Source: Symbiodinium natans (Eukaryota; Sar; Dinophyceae; Suessiales; Symbiodiniaceae). From it: a stretch of DNA of 64,000 bases. The notes beneath the pieces were generated by a model. The model saw nothing but the letters and a program-made list of their open reading frames with translations. It did not search any database and was not told the DNA's origin. The stretch covers positions 406,466-470,465 of the forward strand of contig CAJNDS010002301.1 of the NCBI GenBank assembly GCA_905221605.1, written 5' to 3'. Positions 29,947 to 40,891 of the stretch are shown piece after piece. Made by a program: the position numbers and the translations under genes. Numbering within the stretch: the stretch's first letter is position 1; each line of letters begins with the position of its first letter.

Positions 29947-31800
29947 TTGTCGATTTAACATGCGTAGTGTATGGAAAGAGAGACGGACGTCCGAAACCTT
30001 CAGCGCAAAAGAGTTCCGTCATGTACATGGAGCTCTACTTTCTCCCACCCCAGGATGCCACCCAAAGCATCTGTAGGACGCTAAAGTTCTTAAGCGTCGC
30101 TAATATTGATAATAGTGTCTGGTAAAGAGATTACAGAAAATGTGAGAAACAAAAGACCATGCACTTACACAGCCATTTACTGTAATTATGTTCCATAATT
30201 ACCATTTACTTCTAGGTAAGACTAGAAAGTCGGCTTGCTAAGGCCTTTGGGTGGCTTAGGGGGGCTTACCGCCTCCTGTGGGTTACTCCACACAGAAAAA
30301 CGCCTTGTTTTGGAGTGATTTTTGGCTCCAAGCACGATTTAGAAAGGCCAGACAAAGAAAAACGCACTTAAAGAGACCACACACAGAAACGCGCTGTTTT
30401 GGAGTAATTTTTGGCCCCAAGCACGATTTAGCAAGGCCAGACAAAGAAAACCGTGCTGTTCCCGAGTAATTTTTGGCTCCAGGCATTTGGCTGGCCACGA
30501 GCACTCGAGGGTCCATTTTTTGATCCGGGTTTGACTGGGGCTTAGGGTGGCTTCAGAGAAGCCATTTAGCAAGGCCAGACAAGGAAAAACGCGCTGTTCC
30601 CGAGTAATTTTTGGCTCCAGGCATTTGGCTGGCCACGAGCACTCGAGGGTCCATTTTTTGATCCGGGTTTGACTGGGCTTCATTTTTGGCTTCAACCGCG
30701 ATTTAGCAAGGCCAGACAAAGAAAAACGCGCTGTTCCCGAGTAATTTTTGGCTCCAAGGCCTTTGGCTGGCCACGAGCACTCGAGGGTCCATTTTTTTCA
30801 TCCGGGTTTGACTGGGGCTTAGGGTGGCTTACCCTCTCCTGGGCTACCCCCACAAGAAGGCCAGAATTTTAGAAAATGAGGGGGTAGATTTCCGCTATAT
30901 AAAATCTATTTAAAATTAATTGGGAATCGAGCCATTTTTCCCGAATCCTGGGGTACCCCCCACGGAGCCTCCCTGGGACCTTCAAAAAAGCTTTCTCAGA
31001 GAGGCCACGCAAAGAGAAACGCACTGTTTTGGAGTAATTTTTGGCTTCCACCACGATTTAGCGAGGCCAGACAAAGAAAAACGCGCTGTTCCCGAGTAAT
31101 TTTTGGCTCCAAGGCCTTTGGCTGGCCACGAGCACTCGAAGGTCTATTTTCTGATCCGGGTTTGACAAGGCAGAGGGGAGCTCACCTTCTCCTGGGCTAC
31201 TGACAAGAAGGCCAGAATTTTAGAAAATCAGGGGGTAATTTCCGCTAGTTAAAATCTATTTAAAATTAACTAGGAATCGAGCCATTTTTCCCGAGTCCTG
31301 GGGTACCCCTCACGGAGCCTCTTTGGGATCTCGAAAAAGCTTTCAGCTTCCTTCAAACCTTCGAAAGAGCTTTTCAGACCTTCGAAAGAGCTTCAGACAA
31401 GCCACACAAAGAGAAACGCACTGTTTTGGAGTAATTTTTGGCTTCCACCACGGTTTAGCAAGGCCAGACAAAGAAAAACGCGCTGTTCCCGAGTAATTTT
31501 TGGCTCCAGGCATTTGGCTGGCCACGAGCACGCTAGGGTCCAAAAAAGGTTTGATGTCAGGGTTTTAGGGCATTAAATAACTCTTGTATTAATACTGACA
31601 GTACTGTCTATAAATATTAACGAATATTTGTATACAGACATGCACTTACCTGTAAATGGCTGTAATTATATTCTATAATTGCCATTTACCTCTAGGTAAG
31701 ACTAGAAGGTCATTTGTTTACATTCCCGTCAAGGTGTGTTACGCTCCTGTACGTGAGAAGGCTTTAGCTGAGCACTCAGGCTTAAGCTTAAGAGTTTAGG
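29947..31800. repeat. AT-richer block of dispersed short repeats
   Basis: The phrase AGGCCAGACAAAGAAAAACG followed by CGCTGTTCCCGAGTAATTTT, then GGCTCCA, TTTGGCTGGCCACGAGCACT and ATCCGGGTTTGACTGGG, recurs with gaps near 30430, 30570, 30705, 31063 and 31462. A second unit (GAAGGCCAGAATTTTAGAAA ... GAATCGAGCCATTTTTCCCG) occurs near 30855 and 31205. The block is flanked by a ~57-bp direct repeat (CCATAATTACCATTTAC / CTATAATTGCCATTTAC with CTAGGTAAGACTAGAA) at 30176-30232 and 31657-31712. No protein is supported. Confidence 0.7.
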
Positions 31801-31929
31801 GTTTAGGGTTCAGCATCTCTGGTCCAAGCATTCACTAGTTGAGCAGCTTTCAAGGCCACAGGGGAATACCCACCCGCCCATTGGGTCCCACACCATTAGG
31901 AAAAATATCCAACCTCCTTCTTCTCTAGG

Positions 31930-32220
31930 CACGTGGTCAACAGAATGGATTTGTTAACCACATGTTTCTGTTTCAAGCGGACAAGAAAACCAAACGTGGT
32001 CAACAGAATGGATTTGTCAAGCACATGTTTCTGTTTCAAGCGGACAAGAAAACCAACGTGGTCAACAGAATGGATTTGTTAACATGTTTCCATTCGGGAA
32101 CTTATTCTTTGGAAGCCATCTTGAGTTCTTGAGTCGTTTGAGGGGCTTCAGGGGCCTCAAAAACAGGCGCGGTCATTCGGGAACTTATTCTTTGGAAGCC
32201 ATCTTGAATCGCTTGACTCT
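31930..32220. repeat. Short tandem repeats (two families)
   Basis: ACGTGGTCAACAGAATGGAT with ACATGTTTCTGTTTCAAGCG occurs at about 31930, 31994 and 32056 (65-bp spacing, third copy shortened). CATTCGGGAACTTATTCTTT with GGAAGCCATCTTGA occurs at about 32092 and 32174. These lie directly before the G tract. Confidence 0.8.
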
Positions 32221-32233
32221 TTGAGGGGCTTCA

Positions 32234-32458
<225 letters not shown>

Positions 32459-32459
<1 letters not shown>

Positions 32460-32961
32460 ACCTTGCCCACTAAATATATGACCTTGCCCGCTAAATATAT
32501 GACCTTGCCCGCTAAATATATGACCTTGCCCGCTAAATATATGACCTTGCCCGCTAAATATAGGACCTTGCCCGCTAAATATAGGACCTTGCCCGCTAAA
32601 TATAGGACCTTGCCCGCTAAATATATGACCTTGCCCGCTAAATATATGACCTTGCCCGCTAAATATATGACCTGGCCCGGGCCATATATATAGCGGGCAA
32701 GGTCATATATTTAGCGGGCAAGGTCATATATTTAGCGGGCAAGGTCATATATTTAGCGGGCAAGGTCATATGTTTAGTGGGCAAGGTCGCCCTTTAGCGG
32801 GCAAGGTCATATATTTAGTGGGCAAGGTCATTTTTTAGCCAATGGACCTTGCCCACTAAATATATGACCTTGCCCGCTAAATATATGACCTTGCCCGCTA
32901 AAGATATGACCTTGCCCGCTAAATATAGGACCTTGCCCGCTAAATATATGACCTTGCCCGC
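32459..32961. repeat. 21-bp repeat array in forward-inverted-forward arrangement
   Basis: Ten forward units of GACCTTGCCCGCTAAATATA(T) run from 32459 to 32668, followed by a centre GACCTGGCCCGGGCCATATA. About seven units in inverted orientation (TTTAGCGGGCAAGGTC) follow from 32683 to about 32830, then about five and a half forward units from 32846 to 32961. The first forward block and the inverted block can pair into a long hairpin of up to about 150 bp per arm. Variation is limited to a few positions (G/A in CCCGC, ATATAT/ATATAG). Confidence 0.9.
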
Positions 32962-32997
32962 AAAGTCATTAACATTTATATTATATATGAAAGAGTG

Positions 32998-33076
32998 GTT
33001 TAGGGTTTAGGGTTTAGGGTTTAGGGTTTAGGGTTTAGGGTTTAGGGTTTAGGGTTTAGGGTTTAGGGTTTAGGGT
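32998..33076 (+). repeat. Interstitial telomere-type array (TTTAGGG)n
   Basis: About eleven perfect TTTAGGG units, G-rich orientation, directly followed by the open frame of a retroelement fragment at 33077. Confidence 0.9.
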
Positions 33077-34258
33077 CAAGCTGCCTGCCGACGCCTCGGC
33101 CTTGGAAAGGAAGGCTTGGGCCGACTTGGTCGAAGAAGCCACGGATGCCTGCGCCGCCAACTACGCCGGACCTAGCACCTTGCCGGATCCGGACCTGGAA
33201 GACCTCGAAGAAGCCGAGGAGCCCATTGACCTGACCCAGACGGAGCCAGAGCCTCCCACCCAGCCCAAGGAGGTGCCCGTCAAAGCCAAGCCTACAGAGC
33301 CCTTGCAGCCTGGCCCCACCATCTGCCCAGGAGGGTGTTAGAAGGCCGTACGTGCTACCACTTCTACGGCCTCGGACAGCCACTGCGAGGCGCCCGAGAG
33401 GTGGACTGGTGCACATACTGGTTCACGTACGAGGGCCCTCCTGAGGCAGACTCGGCCTGCCCAGCAGCCGGCCAAGAAGGCATAGTCAGGGACGCCAACA
33501 AGGCCATCATGATGCACCACCTCGACTATGACCAGATCAGGTCCCAAGCAGCCCGGGGCATCATTGGGTCCAGATTCATGCTGGATCAGGAGGCCTTCTC
33601 AGTTTTCTCAGGCCCAGACCCTTTTTCCAACCCTCCTAGCCGCCCGGAGCCCGCCGACGACCCGGCGCCCGGCCAACACAACGAGGGCCTGCCTGACGGT
33701 GATACCGACCTCCTCGGCCTCAGAGGAGACGCTGAGGAGGCTGCCCACGGTGACCCCACCCGCAGGCCTTTCTCTTTTGGGGCATTGCCTACCGCAGACA
33801 GGCTGCCCGCATGCCCACGCCTCTGCATCCCCGAGCCTCCTGACCGGCGCTATCGCGGATGCACCATCGTGCCTAGTGTCTGCCTTCCAGACACCTTCCG
33901 CCTCGCCCAGGAGGACACCCGCCTATTTTACATGGACCACAACCAGCGCCTACGCTGTGCCAAACCCTGTAGCACACAGCCCTTTTGCCCATTCGGCCTA
34001 GTGTGCGCCCAGAACACTGACGAGCCTGATTCGATCGGAACAGAGAATCGCCTTGGGGGCACTTTGCCAAGCCTTAGATGCCCAAGCTGGCTTGCCCATT
34101 TCACGCCGGAATTCCAGGCACAAGCCTGCACCTGCCCAGATTGCCTATTTGCCCGCGGTTTGCAAAAGAACCTCCACTGCCAGGGTTGCTTTAGTCAGGC
34201 CCCGCCCCTCTGCCCAACCTTAGACCTACTGGACCTACTGCCCCCCCTGGCCAGGTGA
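33077..34258 (+). pseudogene. Cys-rich protein of a YR-type retroelement fragment, unrecognised
   Basis: A frame opens immediately after the telomere array (ADASALERKAWADLVEEATD ... acidic, Pro-rich) and stops at 33340; the next frame (33335-34258, 307 codons) continues with EGRTCYHFYGLGQPLRGARE and DANKAIMMHHLDYDQIRSQA, then a Cys-rich part (CAKPCSTQPFCPFGLVC; CTCPDCLFARG). One frameshift near 33335 probably splits a single protein. I do not recognise the family. A tyrosine-recombinase N-terminal domain lies 1 kb downstream on the same strand, so a Gag-like role is possible but not shown. Confidence 0.4.
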
Positions 34259-35170
34259 AGTTCTTCCTCGACCGCCTCGACTTGGACAAGGTAACCGGGA
34301 AAAAAGAGCCCCGCCTCTGCGCTGCATGCCTCCTGTGTCGTTGAGCTCTGAGCTCTTGCCGTCGCTTCACGCAATTGCCCACACATGCCCTGCTGTTCGG
34401 CCGCGCAGCCGTTTTTCCCGCCAGTTCGGAGCCATTTTCTCTCGGATATGTCAGATGCTCTGTTTAAGCCCCGCGCTTCCTGGAGCCCAACTCCTGAGAG
34501 CAAACGAGCCAGACGCCTGCCCAGCCCAGATCTGAGCCGCCGGCCTCGCCTCAGCTGCGCAGCCTAGACTCCGATGCCTACCTCCAAGACGATGCCCTGT
34601 CCCTCTCTGAGGACCACACGTCCGAGGGGTGCCCACCCAGCCCCGGATCGGATCCGCAAGAATCTTTCCCAGGCCCCGCAGAATCCTCCCCAAACTCCGG
34701 CTCCTGGGATTTGATTGGCCCCGCCAGCAGGCCTCTCTTTCACGCCTACCAGTCACCCTGCAGACTCAGTCAGCACAACATGCCGCCCAAGGCGCGCGCC
34801 CGCGCAGACGTGCAGGCCCATATCGCAGTTGCTTCGGCCACGAAATGCCTGGCCCGCCAGGGACGAATTGCCTCCGCGCTCGGGCCCGATCCATGGGGCC
34901 CCTTGCTGCACCACCGGTGGCCTGCCTCCACCGTCATACGGCAAGCGTTTCCGCATGGACTTGCCGTCTGCCCGGCCTAAGCCTGTCCCGGCCCCCCGAC
35001 CCCCGCCCCTAAGTGCCTCCCAGAAAAGCCCTCCCCTCTGCCCCAGCCCACGCCCTGCGTGGCCCCGCCTTCAGCAAGGCCTCCGCCTGTCGGCCGAGGA
35101 CCCCAGCGCAGCGCATACCTGCCCGGCCGGGCCTCCTTACCAGGCGCCCCCAGAACACCGAGCGACAGGC
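34259..35170 (+). other. Proline/serine-rich region between the two YR-element fragments
   Basis: Short + strand frames rich in Pro, Arg and Ser (for example 34629-35012) have no domain I can name. They probably represent a decayed linker between the Cys-rich protein and the recombinase fragment. Confidence 0.3.
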
Positions 35171-35174
35171 TAGC

Positions 35175-35558
35175 TGTGGCCGAATCTGGCTCCAGCTGCT
35201 GGCCTTCATAGGACACTTCAGCCAGCTTTGGGCAGAGACATCCCTGTCGCTCTCCCCAGACAAGCATCGCCTCAGAGCAATTGCCAGGTACGCACCATCC
35301 AGCCTGGAAGCCTACCTCTCGGCGTGCACGCAATTTGTGGCCTTCCTCCAAGCCCAAGATATCAGCCTGGACAAGCTAACACTCGCCCGTCTCGCCGACT
35401 TTCTTGATGCCACCCTGGAGTCAAGGGCACAAGATCGCGACGTCTGTCTGTCGCATCTCGCCCAGGTCCATGCTGCGCGCCCTCTCATGGCTCGCCCGAA
35501 CCGCCCAGATGGAGGCACTCCTGGGGGCTGGAACTCTAGAAAGAAGTTAAGGGCGTAG
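35175..35558 (+). pseudogene. Tyrosine recombinase N-terminal (core-binding) domain, truncated
   Basis: The frame encodes HRLRAIARYAPSSLEAYLSA, TQFVAFLQAQDISLDKLTLA and LADFLDATLESRAQDRDVCL. This helical pattern, a SAM-like DNA-binding domain with LADFL and SRAQDR, precedes the catalytic domain in DIRS/Ngaro recombinases. The frame ends (35556-35558) right where the ~112-bp dispersed repeat (35567-35679) starts, so the catalytic half is missing. Element orientation +. Confidence 0.5.
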
Positions 35559-35566
35559 AGGCCTCG

Positions 35567-35679
35567 AAGAAATGCTCACACACTATGCACGGCCCCAACA
35601 CGGGTTAGGTCAGGGCCAGCTGAGCCAGGAGTCAGCTGGGCATGGGCAGACATGGGTCGTCATGATTCGTGCGTGTCAA
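35567..35679. repeat. Dispersed ~112-bp repeat, copy 2
   Basis: Near-identical to 17042-17157, same orientation. Here it abuts a truncated recombinase frame, consistent with being element-terminal sequence. Confidence 0.8.
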
Positions 35680-36100
35680 AACACCTGGGAACAAAAAACC
35701 CCAGTGCAATTGAATGAGAAATGTTTGGCTAACACTTGAAATTGACAGGTGTCCTTTCGGCATCCTGCCCAGGCATCATGAGTCTACACTAGGTTCGTCT
35801 TACAAGGCCTCATCCTTGCAATAGGACAGGAGTTTAACATTCTGCTTCCGGGAGGGTGGCCCGGGCGGGCGGGATCAGAAAAGCTGGTCCTGTAAACCCA
35901 ACCGCAATGGGTCAATTCCTAAACCGCGCGAACGTACAGTCAAGAAATTTCCCATAGTTTCCCCCCTCAGTTACGGCGCTGCGCTTCAAATGATTTGGCA
36001 CTGCCATGTGCGCTTGAATGAGAAACGTTTGGCTAATGATTGAAAGATGCCGTCTTGAGATCCTGCTCAGCATGAGCAGTCTTTGGAAACGCATTGTACA
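35680..36100. other. Unique stretch without gene
   Basis: No coding signal. Two weakly similar phrases (TTGAATGAGAAATGTTTGGCTAA near 35710 and TTGAATGAGAAACGTTTGGCTAA near 36014) are spaced about 304 bp, suggesting an old duplication. Confidence 0.5.
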
Positions 36101-36104
36101 CTCC

Positions 36105-36525
36105 ACATATGCCTGCACGCCTGCGCGCCTGCAAGCCTGCGTGCCCCTGCCCCCTCCACCAGCCACCTATAACTACACGCCACGCCACTTGCCCGCACCT
36201 GCCGCGGACACCGCACTCCCCGACCTACATGCATCTGCACACCTGCCTGCCTTAGCTGCGGCCTGCACGCACGCACGCCTGCACGCCTGCACACCTGCAT
36301 GCCTGGATGCCTGCACGCCTGCACGCCTGCACGCCTGCATGCACACGCACGCCTGCCTGCCTGCCTGCGCGCCTGCCTGCCTGCGTCCCTGCACGCCTGC
36401 CTGCCTGCGCGCCTGCGTGCCTCCATGCCTGCGTGCCGCTGCGCCCCCTCCACGCACTCCCTCTTCACGGCACGCCTGCACGACTGCGTGCCCTGCATGC
36501 CTGCATGCCTGCATGCCACTGCGCC
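36105..36525. repeat. CCTG/CTGC-type microsatellite (GCCTGCACGCCTGCATG)n
   Basis: Runs of GCCTGCACGCCTGCACG and CCTGCCTGCCTGCGCGCC variants dominate. They generate Ala-Cys-Leu-His-rich frames on both strands (for example 36018-36752 +, 36067-36591 -) that are artefacts of the repeat. Confidence 0.85.
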
Positions 36526-36529
36526 CGTC

Positions 36530-37137
36530 GGCGGACGCGGCGGACGCCCCACTTCCACTGCCCCACACCAGCACCCCCTCCTGCACGCCACCTGCGTGGC
36601 TGCACGCCGCTGCGACTGCTAGGCCGGCTGCAAAAAGCCCTCTTCATTTTTTTGGACTGGGCGAAGCACTGTGTCGTGCCCATCGGCACCTGCGTCTGAG
36701 AAAACCAATTCCTTCTGAAAAAAAGCCGATATCACTGACAACGTGTACATAATAACACAACAGCACAAAATTAGACGGCCATCGTCAGAAGTGCAGGTGA
36801 AACCGCATCGCAAAACAGGCAGCTTTCAGGGTCTTAGGTTTCTGGAACTAGGAGTTAGCATGCACTTTAGTTACTGGTCTCGGAGGCTTGTGTAGAACTG
36901 TACACCAAACTGAACGATCATGAGCAGCTTTGGCTGTACAGGAGGGTGTTGTCCATGTGGACCAAGGAGGCGGAAGAATGGCTTTGTCGGACATGGTCCG
37001 ACGACGGAATAGAGAAGAAATTACGAGTAAGGTTGTGGCCTGTGGCGAATATGCCTGCTACGGTTCAATTGAGTTGGTCCTGCAGATAGAACGAGCCTTA
37101 CTGGGTCCTGGTAGGGAATGAGAGAATGCGATACTCT
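36530..37137. other. Stretch without recognised gene
   Basis: Mixed-composition DNA between the CCTG repeat and the telomere-like blocks. Only frames shorter than 65 codons. Nothing identified. Confidence 0.4.
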
Positions 37138-37862
37138 ATACCCTAAACCCTAAACCCAAAACCCTAAACCCTATGTCGGGGCTTATAAGGTACCAAGTCA
37201 CCTAATCCCCCCAGTCCCTACTGAGAAGCAGGGGAGTCGCTCGTAAACATCCCGACATGCTGGTAGTTTCTTGGGTCCTTCTTGAGAATTTATCGCCTGT
37301 ACGGGGACCGCCTACTCATGTTGGGGAGGGGAAGTACGCGCTACGTCTAGGGGGCTATGGCCTTCAATGGTGCAGGGCTGATCCCGAACGCTAGTCCCTA
37401 AACCCTGAACCCTAAACCCCAGACCCTAGACCCTAACCCTAAACCCCAAACCTAAACCCCAAACCCTAAACCCTAAACCCTAAACCTAAGCCCTAGCAAA
37501 CCATCACTGAACATTCAAGTTGGGCTTCGAGCTCGCGGCTCTTGGGCGTTTAGGGCGCGCAGCTGTCGTACGTAGAACCTCACACCCTCCACGCCCAAGA
37601 TCCTCAAGCCTCAAGCCTAAACTGACTTCCGGAAACCCGAAACCCGAAACCCGAAACCCGAAACCCTAAACCCTAAACCCTAAACGCCCGCCCAAGCCCT
37701 TGGTCGAGATTCGTTGGGCTGCTCGGGGATGTAGGCGGAAGACCCGGCCTCTGAAAACCTAAATCCCTAGGGTTTAGGGTTTGGGGTTTAGGGTTTAGGG
37801 TTGTTTAGGGTTTAGGGTTTAGGGTTTAGGGTTTCGGGTTTTGACTATAGGGTTTAGGGATT
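37138..37862. repeat. Cluster of interstitial telomere-type blocks in both orientations
   Basis: C-rich CCCTAAA blocks at about 37138-37174, 37396-37495 and 37630-37686 (partly degenerate: ACCCGAAACCCGAAACCC, ACCCCAAACC) are followed by a G-rich TTTAGGG block at about 37768-37860 with variants (TTTGGGG, GTTTCGGG). The polarity switches once, near 37.70-37.77 kb. Confidence 0.85.
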
Positions 37863-37899
37863 CTCTTGAACGTGTGCCCTGCAACTGTATCCATGAACG

Positions 37900-38575
37900 T
37901 TGCACATATCGGAGAATTTCCAGTCCGTGTATACGCAAAGCTCAGACCTGTTGAGCTTGAATGGGGAAGAGTTCAATTACCAGTGGGAACATAATCAACA
38001 AGCCGCTATTTGCTGCCGTCAGGTGAAAGAAGACCGGAGATGTATCTTCAAACCAAAGCTCGGACCTGTTGAGCTTGAAAGCGGAAACGTTCATCATGCA
38101 GCAAGCTACTCCCAACACAGAGTCGTGACAGGCAACCAAGGACCCTTTTTTTTGAAGCGGACGCCCCTTTACCACATCAGCAGCACAGTGGGCCAGTCCA
38201 TTGCGAGAGAGACAACTACTTTGAGAGTCAAACTGTGCAGGCCAGCGAGCGTAAAAGAAGTCGTGACTACAAAGAAGCGACCGCTACCGCTAGCGCAGAG
38301 GCCCTTATTGCAAGGCAAGGCCAGCAAGGTGAGACCAATAGCAATGCTGCGCCACGTCTGCAGGCAACCAAGGACCACACACTGGCTCGTACCACAAGGC
38401 ACAAGCTCCGCTACCACGCTAAAAACCAAGGTCCCGCTGGTACCTTTTCCCTTGAAAGCACGAACCCGACCTATCTAAATCAAGTGCGGACACACTCTTT
38501 TTTGTTTATTAAGCGGACGCCCCTTTACCACATCAGCAGCACAGTGGGCCGGTCTATTGCGACGAGGTGAGACGG
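37900..38575. repeat. Locally duplicated non-coding DNA
   Basis: AAGCGGACGCCCCTTTACCA with CATCAGCAGCACAGTGGGCC occurs at about 38156 and 38512 (356 bp apart), and CAAAGCTC.GACCTGTTGAGC at about 37936 and 38056. The 192-codon frame crossing it includes both duplicated phrases and shows no domain, so I treat it as non-coding. Confidence 0.55.
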
Positions 38576-38831
38576 CCAATACTACCGGGAACAGCCAAAC
38601 AGCACAGAACAACACACCACACACAAGAGAAAGCAAAACGGAAGCAATCCAATCCTACGGTGAAACATCCCTCTCTCAGAACACGAAGAGGTCGAAGTAC
38701 CCGTTGTGGCTTGACTCGCGCTGTGTTTGAGGGAGCACAGAGTGCGGTTCGCAAAATGCGATCGGTCTGCCAGAAGTTCCACGCTAATCAGGCTTCCAGG
38801 TCCTTCATATGGTCATTCCCTGCAGGACCCG

Positions 38832-39936
38832 CTACTGCCAAGCATTTTGGTTGTCGCCTCGGTGTGAGGCACGCGACGCCAACGCCGCTACTGAAACTGG
38901 TGTCGGACGCCACCTCACTCCGGGAAGGGCGATTGCTCGGGCGCGAGGTGTCGGACGCCACCTCCCCGGCAGAGAGTGTGGCGCCGTTGGGCTCATCGGT
39001 GAGCTCCCAATTTTCTGCCTTTCACGGGGGGGGGTCCCCGAAGGGATCGGGGTTTCATTCAGCTCCGCAAGCTTAGCTTTTGGCGCACGCCACAACGCCT
39101 TCGCGGTGTGGCTGACCTCCTGATATGTCACCACCTTGCCGTTGTCCAGGTTTAGAGGGAAACACCGGACCGCGATCAGCGCCTCGGGTGTCGGGTCGCC
39201 CGGCTGGTTGAAACACAGCTTGGACCATGCGCCGTTGAAAGGGCTTTTATTCTTGTTCGCAGCGACAGCAAGGCCCTTGTGGGATGCCCAATGTGCCGTG
39301 ACGGCGTCGCGCCACTCCCTCTTCCTTTTGAGGGGGGGCCTTTTGCTGGGGAACGGGACATAGTTCTTCCAATGCGCACTATCGATAGAAGGGAACTGAA
39401 ACGGTACACACAGGTCCACTTCTCGCAGGGTGGCCAGGTCAGTGGTTTCGAGCTCTGAGAAGCGCCAGTGATGGACTTGTAATGCGGCGTCTTGGCAGTC
39501 CTCTTCCGACGAGCTGCTGCGCACCTCTTCCATGGGCTGAGCCTCCCCCCATTCAGCAGGGGTTCCAGGGCCAGACGCAGCTACCAAGCATTGCAATGGG
39601 GGGACTTGTCGGAAAGAGACGTTGGACCTCGTCTTGCAATCTGGCCATTCAAGGATAAATGTCTGCGAGTGCATAGCGCACAGCATCAAGAAAGTGGAGC
39701 GGGGCGGCGGTCGAGTCAAATGCCTGACATCGTCGGTGTCCTAGGGCCTGCCACGCATTAAGTTTCACCCTGATGTAGGCATTGATTTTGGGGTTCTGCG
39801 CAACCCTAGCTGCTTCCAAAGGGGCAGACCGTGCCGTTTTGGCCCATTCTCGTAGACTCGATTGGGGGACTTGACCTTGGATAATAGGCCGCCCTTGATC
39901 ATCTAGCCTGAACGCCGTTTCTTTTCGCTGTCTCAT
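38832..39936 (-). pseudogene. Unrecognised protein gene, frameshifted
   Basis: A minus-strand frame starts at ATG 39936 (MRQRKETAFRLDDQGRPII ... EWAKTARSAPLEAARVAQNP) and ends at 39649. A second frame (39719-38832) takes over with HHWRFSELETTDLATLREVD, PLKRKREWRDAVTAHWASHK and NGAWSKLCFNQPGDPTPEAL, and a Pro/Arg-rich tail containing two copies of RWRPTP. Composition and overlap suggest one ~380-residue protein with one frameshift near 39690. No domain recognised. The Copia element inserted 37 bp upstream of its start codon. Confidence 0.45.
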
Positions 39937-39968
39937 AGGCTTCTAATTTTTTCTATAGCTTCAAGAGC

Positions 39969-39973
39969 GCTTT
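39969..39973. repeat. Target-site duplication GCTTT, left copy
   Basis: Five bases GCTTT directly before the 5' LTR, matching 48508-48512 directly after the 3' LTR. A 5-bp duplication is normal for Copia integrases. Confidence 0.85.
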
Positions 39974-40109
39974 TGATTACGAGTTTGATTTGATTGCGAT
40001 ATCTCATTGCAACTGTAGTGAAACTGTTTTGCCCATTGCACCATGTGGTCATGCTGTGATTCCTTGAGTGTGCCGCTGCAGCTGTGTTCACTCGTGTGAA
40101 AAGTTTTCA
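39974..40109 (+). repeat. 5' LTR (136 bp)
   Basis: Starts TGATTACGAGTTTGATTTG and ends GTGAAAAGTTTTCA, with canonical TG...CA ends; same sequence at 48372-48507. Confidence 0.95.
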
Positions 40110-40125
40110 TGGTAGCGGAGCCTCT
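40110..40125 (+). promoter_or_regulatory. Putative primer-binding site
   Basis: TGGTAGCGGAGCCTCT begins right after the 5' LTR. TGGTA is the complement of a tRNA ACCA-type 3' end, and TGGTAGC.GAG resembles initiator-tRNA-Met primer sites with one change. Not verified against the host tRNA. Confidence 0.55.
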
Positions 40126-40350
40126 ACGTGCCCTTACCTTCTGGTGGGCGACAGAGGTGTCCGAGAGGGACAGGACCCGATCCCGAGGGCAGCCGGTTGG
40201 CGCCCTAAAGAACCCAAGGGGCCAAAGGGTTTCCAGGGTTCGACACGTCTTTCGGGTTTGTGTTCAGGGACCAGGACTCGAAGTTTGCTTTGATTGTTGG
40301 TTGTGTTGAGAGTTAACTGTGTAGTCAGCCTCCTCTTGCAGCCATAGTGT

Positions 40351-40863
40351 GTGGTGGACGGCAATCCCACCTGCGCCCGCGCCAGCACTACGACGGAAGG
40401 ACAGGGTGAAGTGTTAACTGAGCCTTGGTGGGAGAACATCGTAAATCCTACACCTGAGCTGTTGAAAGAAGTCCGAGGAAAGGTCATCGAGTGGTTCTGT
40501 GAGCTTCAATTTTCCAAGCCCAAGACTCCTTCGCTGTCGCAGCTGAGCTTCGAGCGTAGGCAAAATCTTGTAAGAAAGCAGCACAAGGAAACTTTGAGGA
40601 ACCTTCACAGCATTGCCGAAATCGTTGCTTTTGGTTGTCACTTGCTGAAGGGACAGAAGGATTTGCTTGAGATTTTCTTGTGTACTGTGACCCAGAAGCT
40701 TATCGAGACCCCAAGGCCCGTCACTGCATCTGAGTGCAAGGGAGCCGCTCTCCCTGACAGTGCCTCCTCAGAGAGCACTGCTGTGCAGTCTGAGCCATCA
40801 GACCTGGGACCGCCGCGAAAGCGTTTCAGAGCACTGCAGCCGGGAGCAGAATCCATGCATTGA
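40351..40863 (+). CDS. Leader ORF upstream of gag in the Copia element
   Basis: An open frame of 170 codons with no ATG near its start (first codon GTG; a TAG lies two codons upstream) ends at a TGA 29 bp before the gag ATG. Predicted product is helical and moderately charged (ELLKEVRGKVIEWFCELQFS; NLHSIAEIVAFGCHLLKGQK) with a C-terminal basic patch PPRKRFRAL. No domain recognised. It could be a separate small protein, an exon joined by splicing to upstream sequence, or fortuitous. Coding potential is suggested only by length and composition. Confidence 0.4.
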   Translation: MVDGNPTCARASTTTEGQGEVLTEPWWENIVNPTPELLKEVRGKVIEWFCELQFSKPKTPSLSQLSFERRQNLVRKQHKETLRNLHSIAEIVAFGCHLLKGQKDLLEIFLCTVTQKLIETPRPVTASECKGAALPDSASSESTAVQSEPSDLGPPRKRFRALQPGAESMH

Positions 40864-40891
40864 TCTTGATCCTTGATTTTCTGTGAGAGTC

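Noticed and set aside
30300-31510. Relic of the dinoflagellate spliced leader (ATTTTGGCTCAAG)
   Set aside because: The recurring AATTTTTGGCTCCA only partly resembles it and needs two insertions; it is better explained as part of the local repeat module.
36018-36752. Ala/Cys/Leu/His-rich frames up to 244 codons on both strands
   Set aside because: Produced by the CCTG/CTGC microsatellite; frames on both strands are equally open and no domain is present.
37900-38478. 192-codon + strand frame as a gene
   Set aside because: It crosses locally duplicated phrases, shows no domain and lacks similarity between the duplicated parts at protein level.
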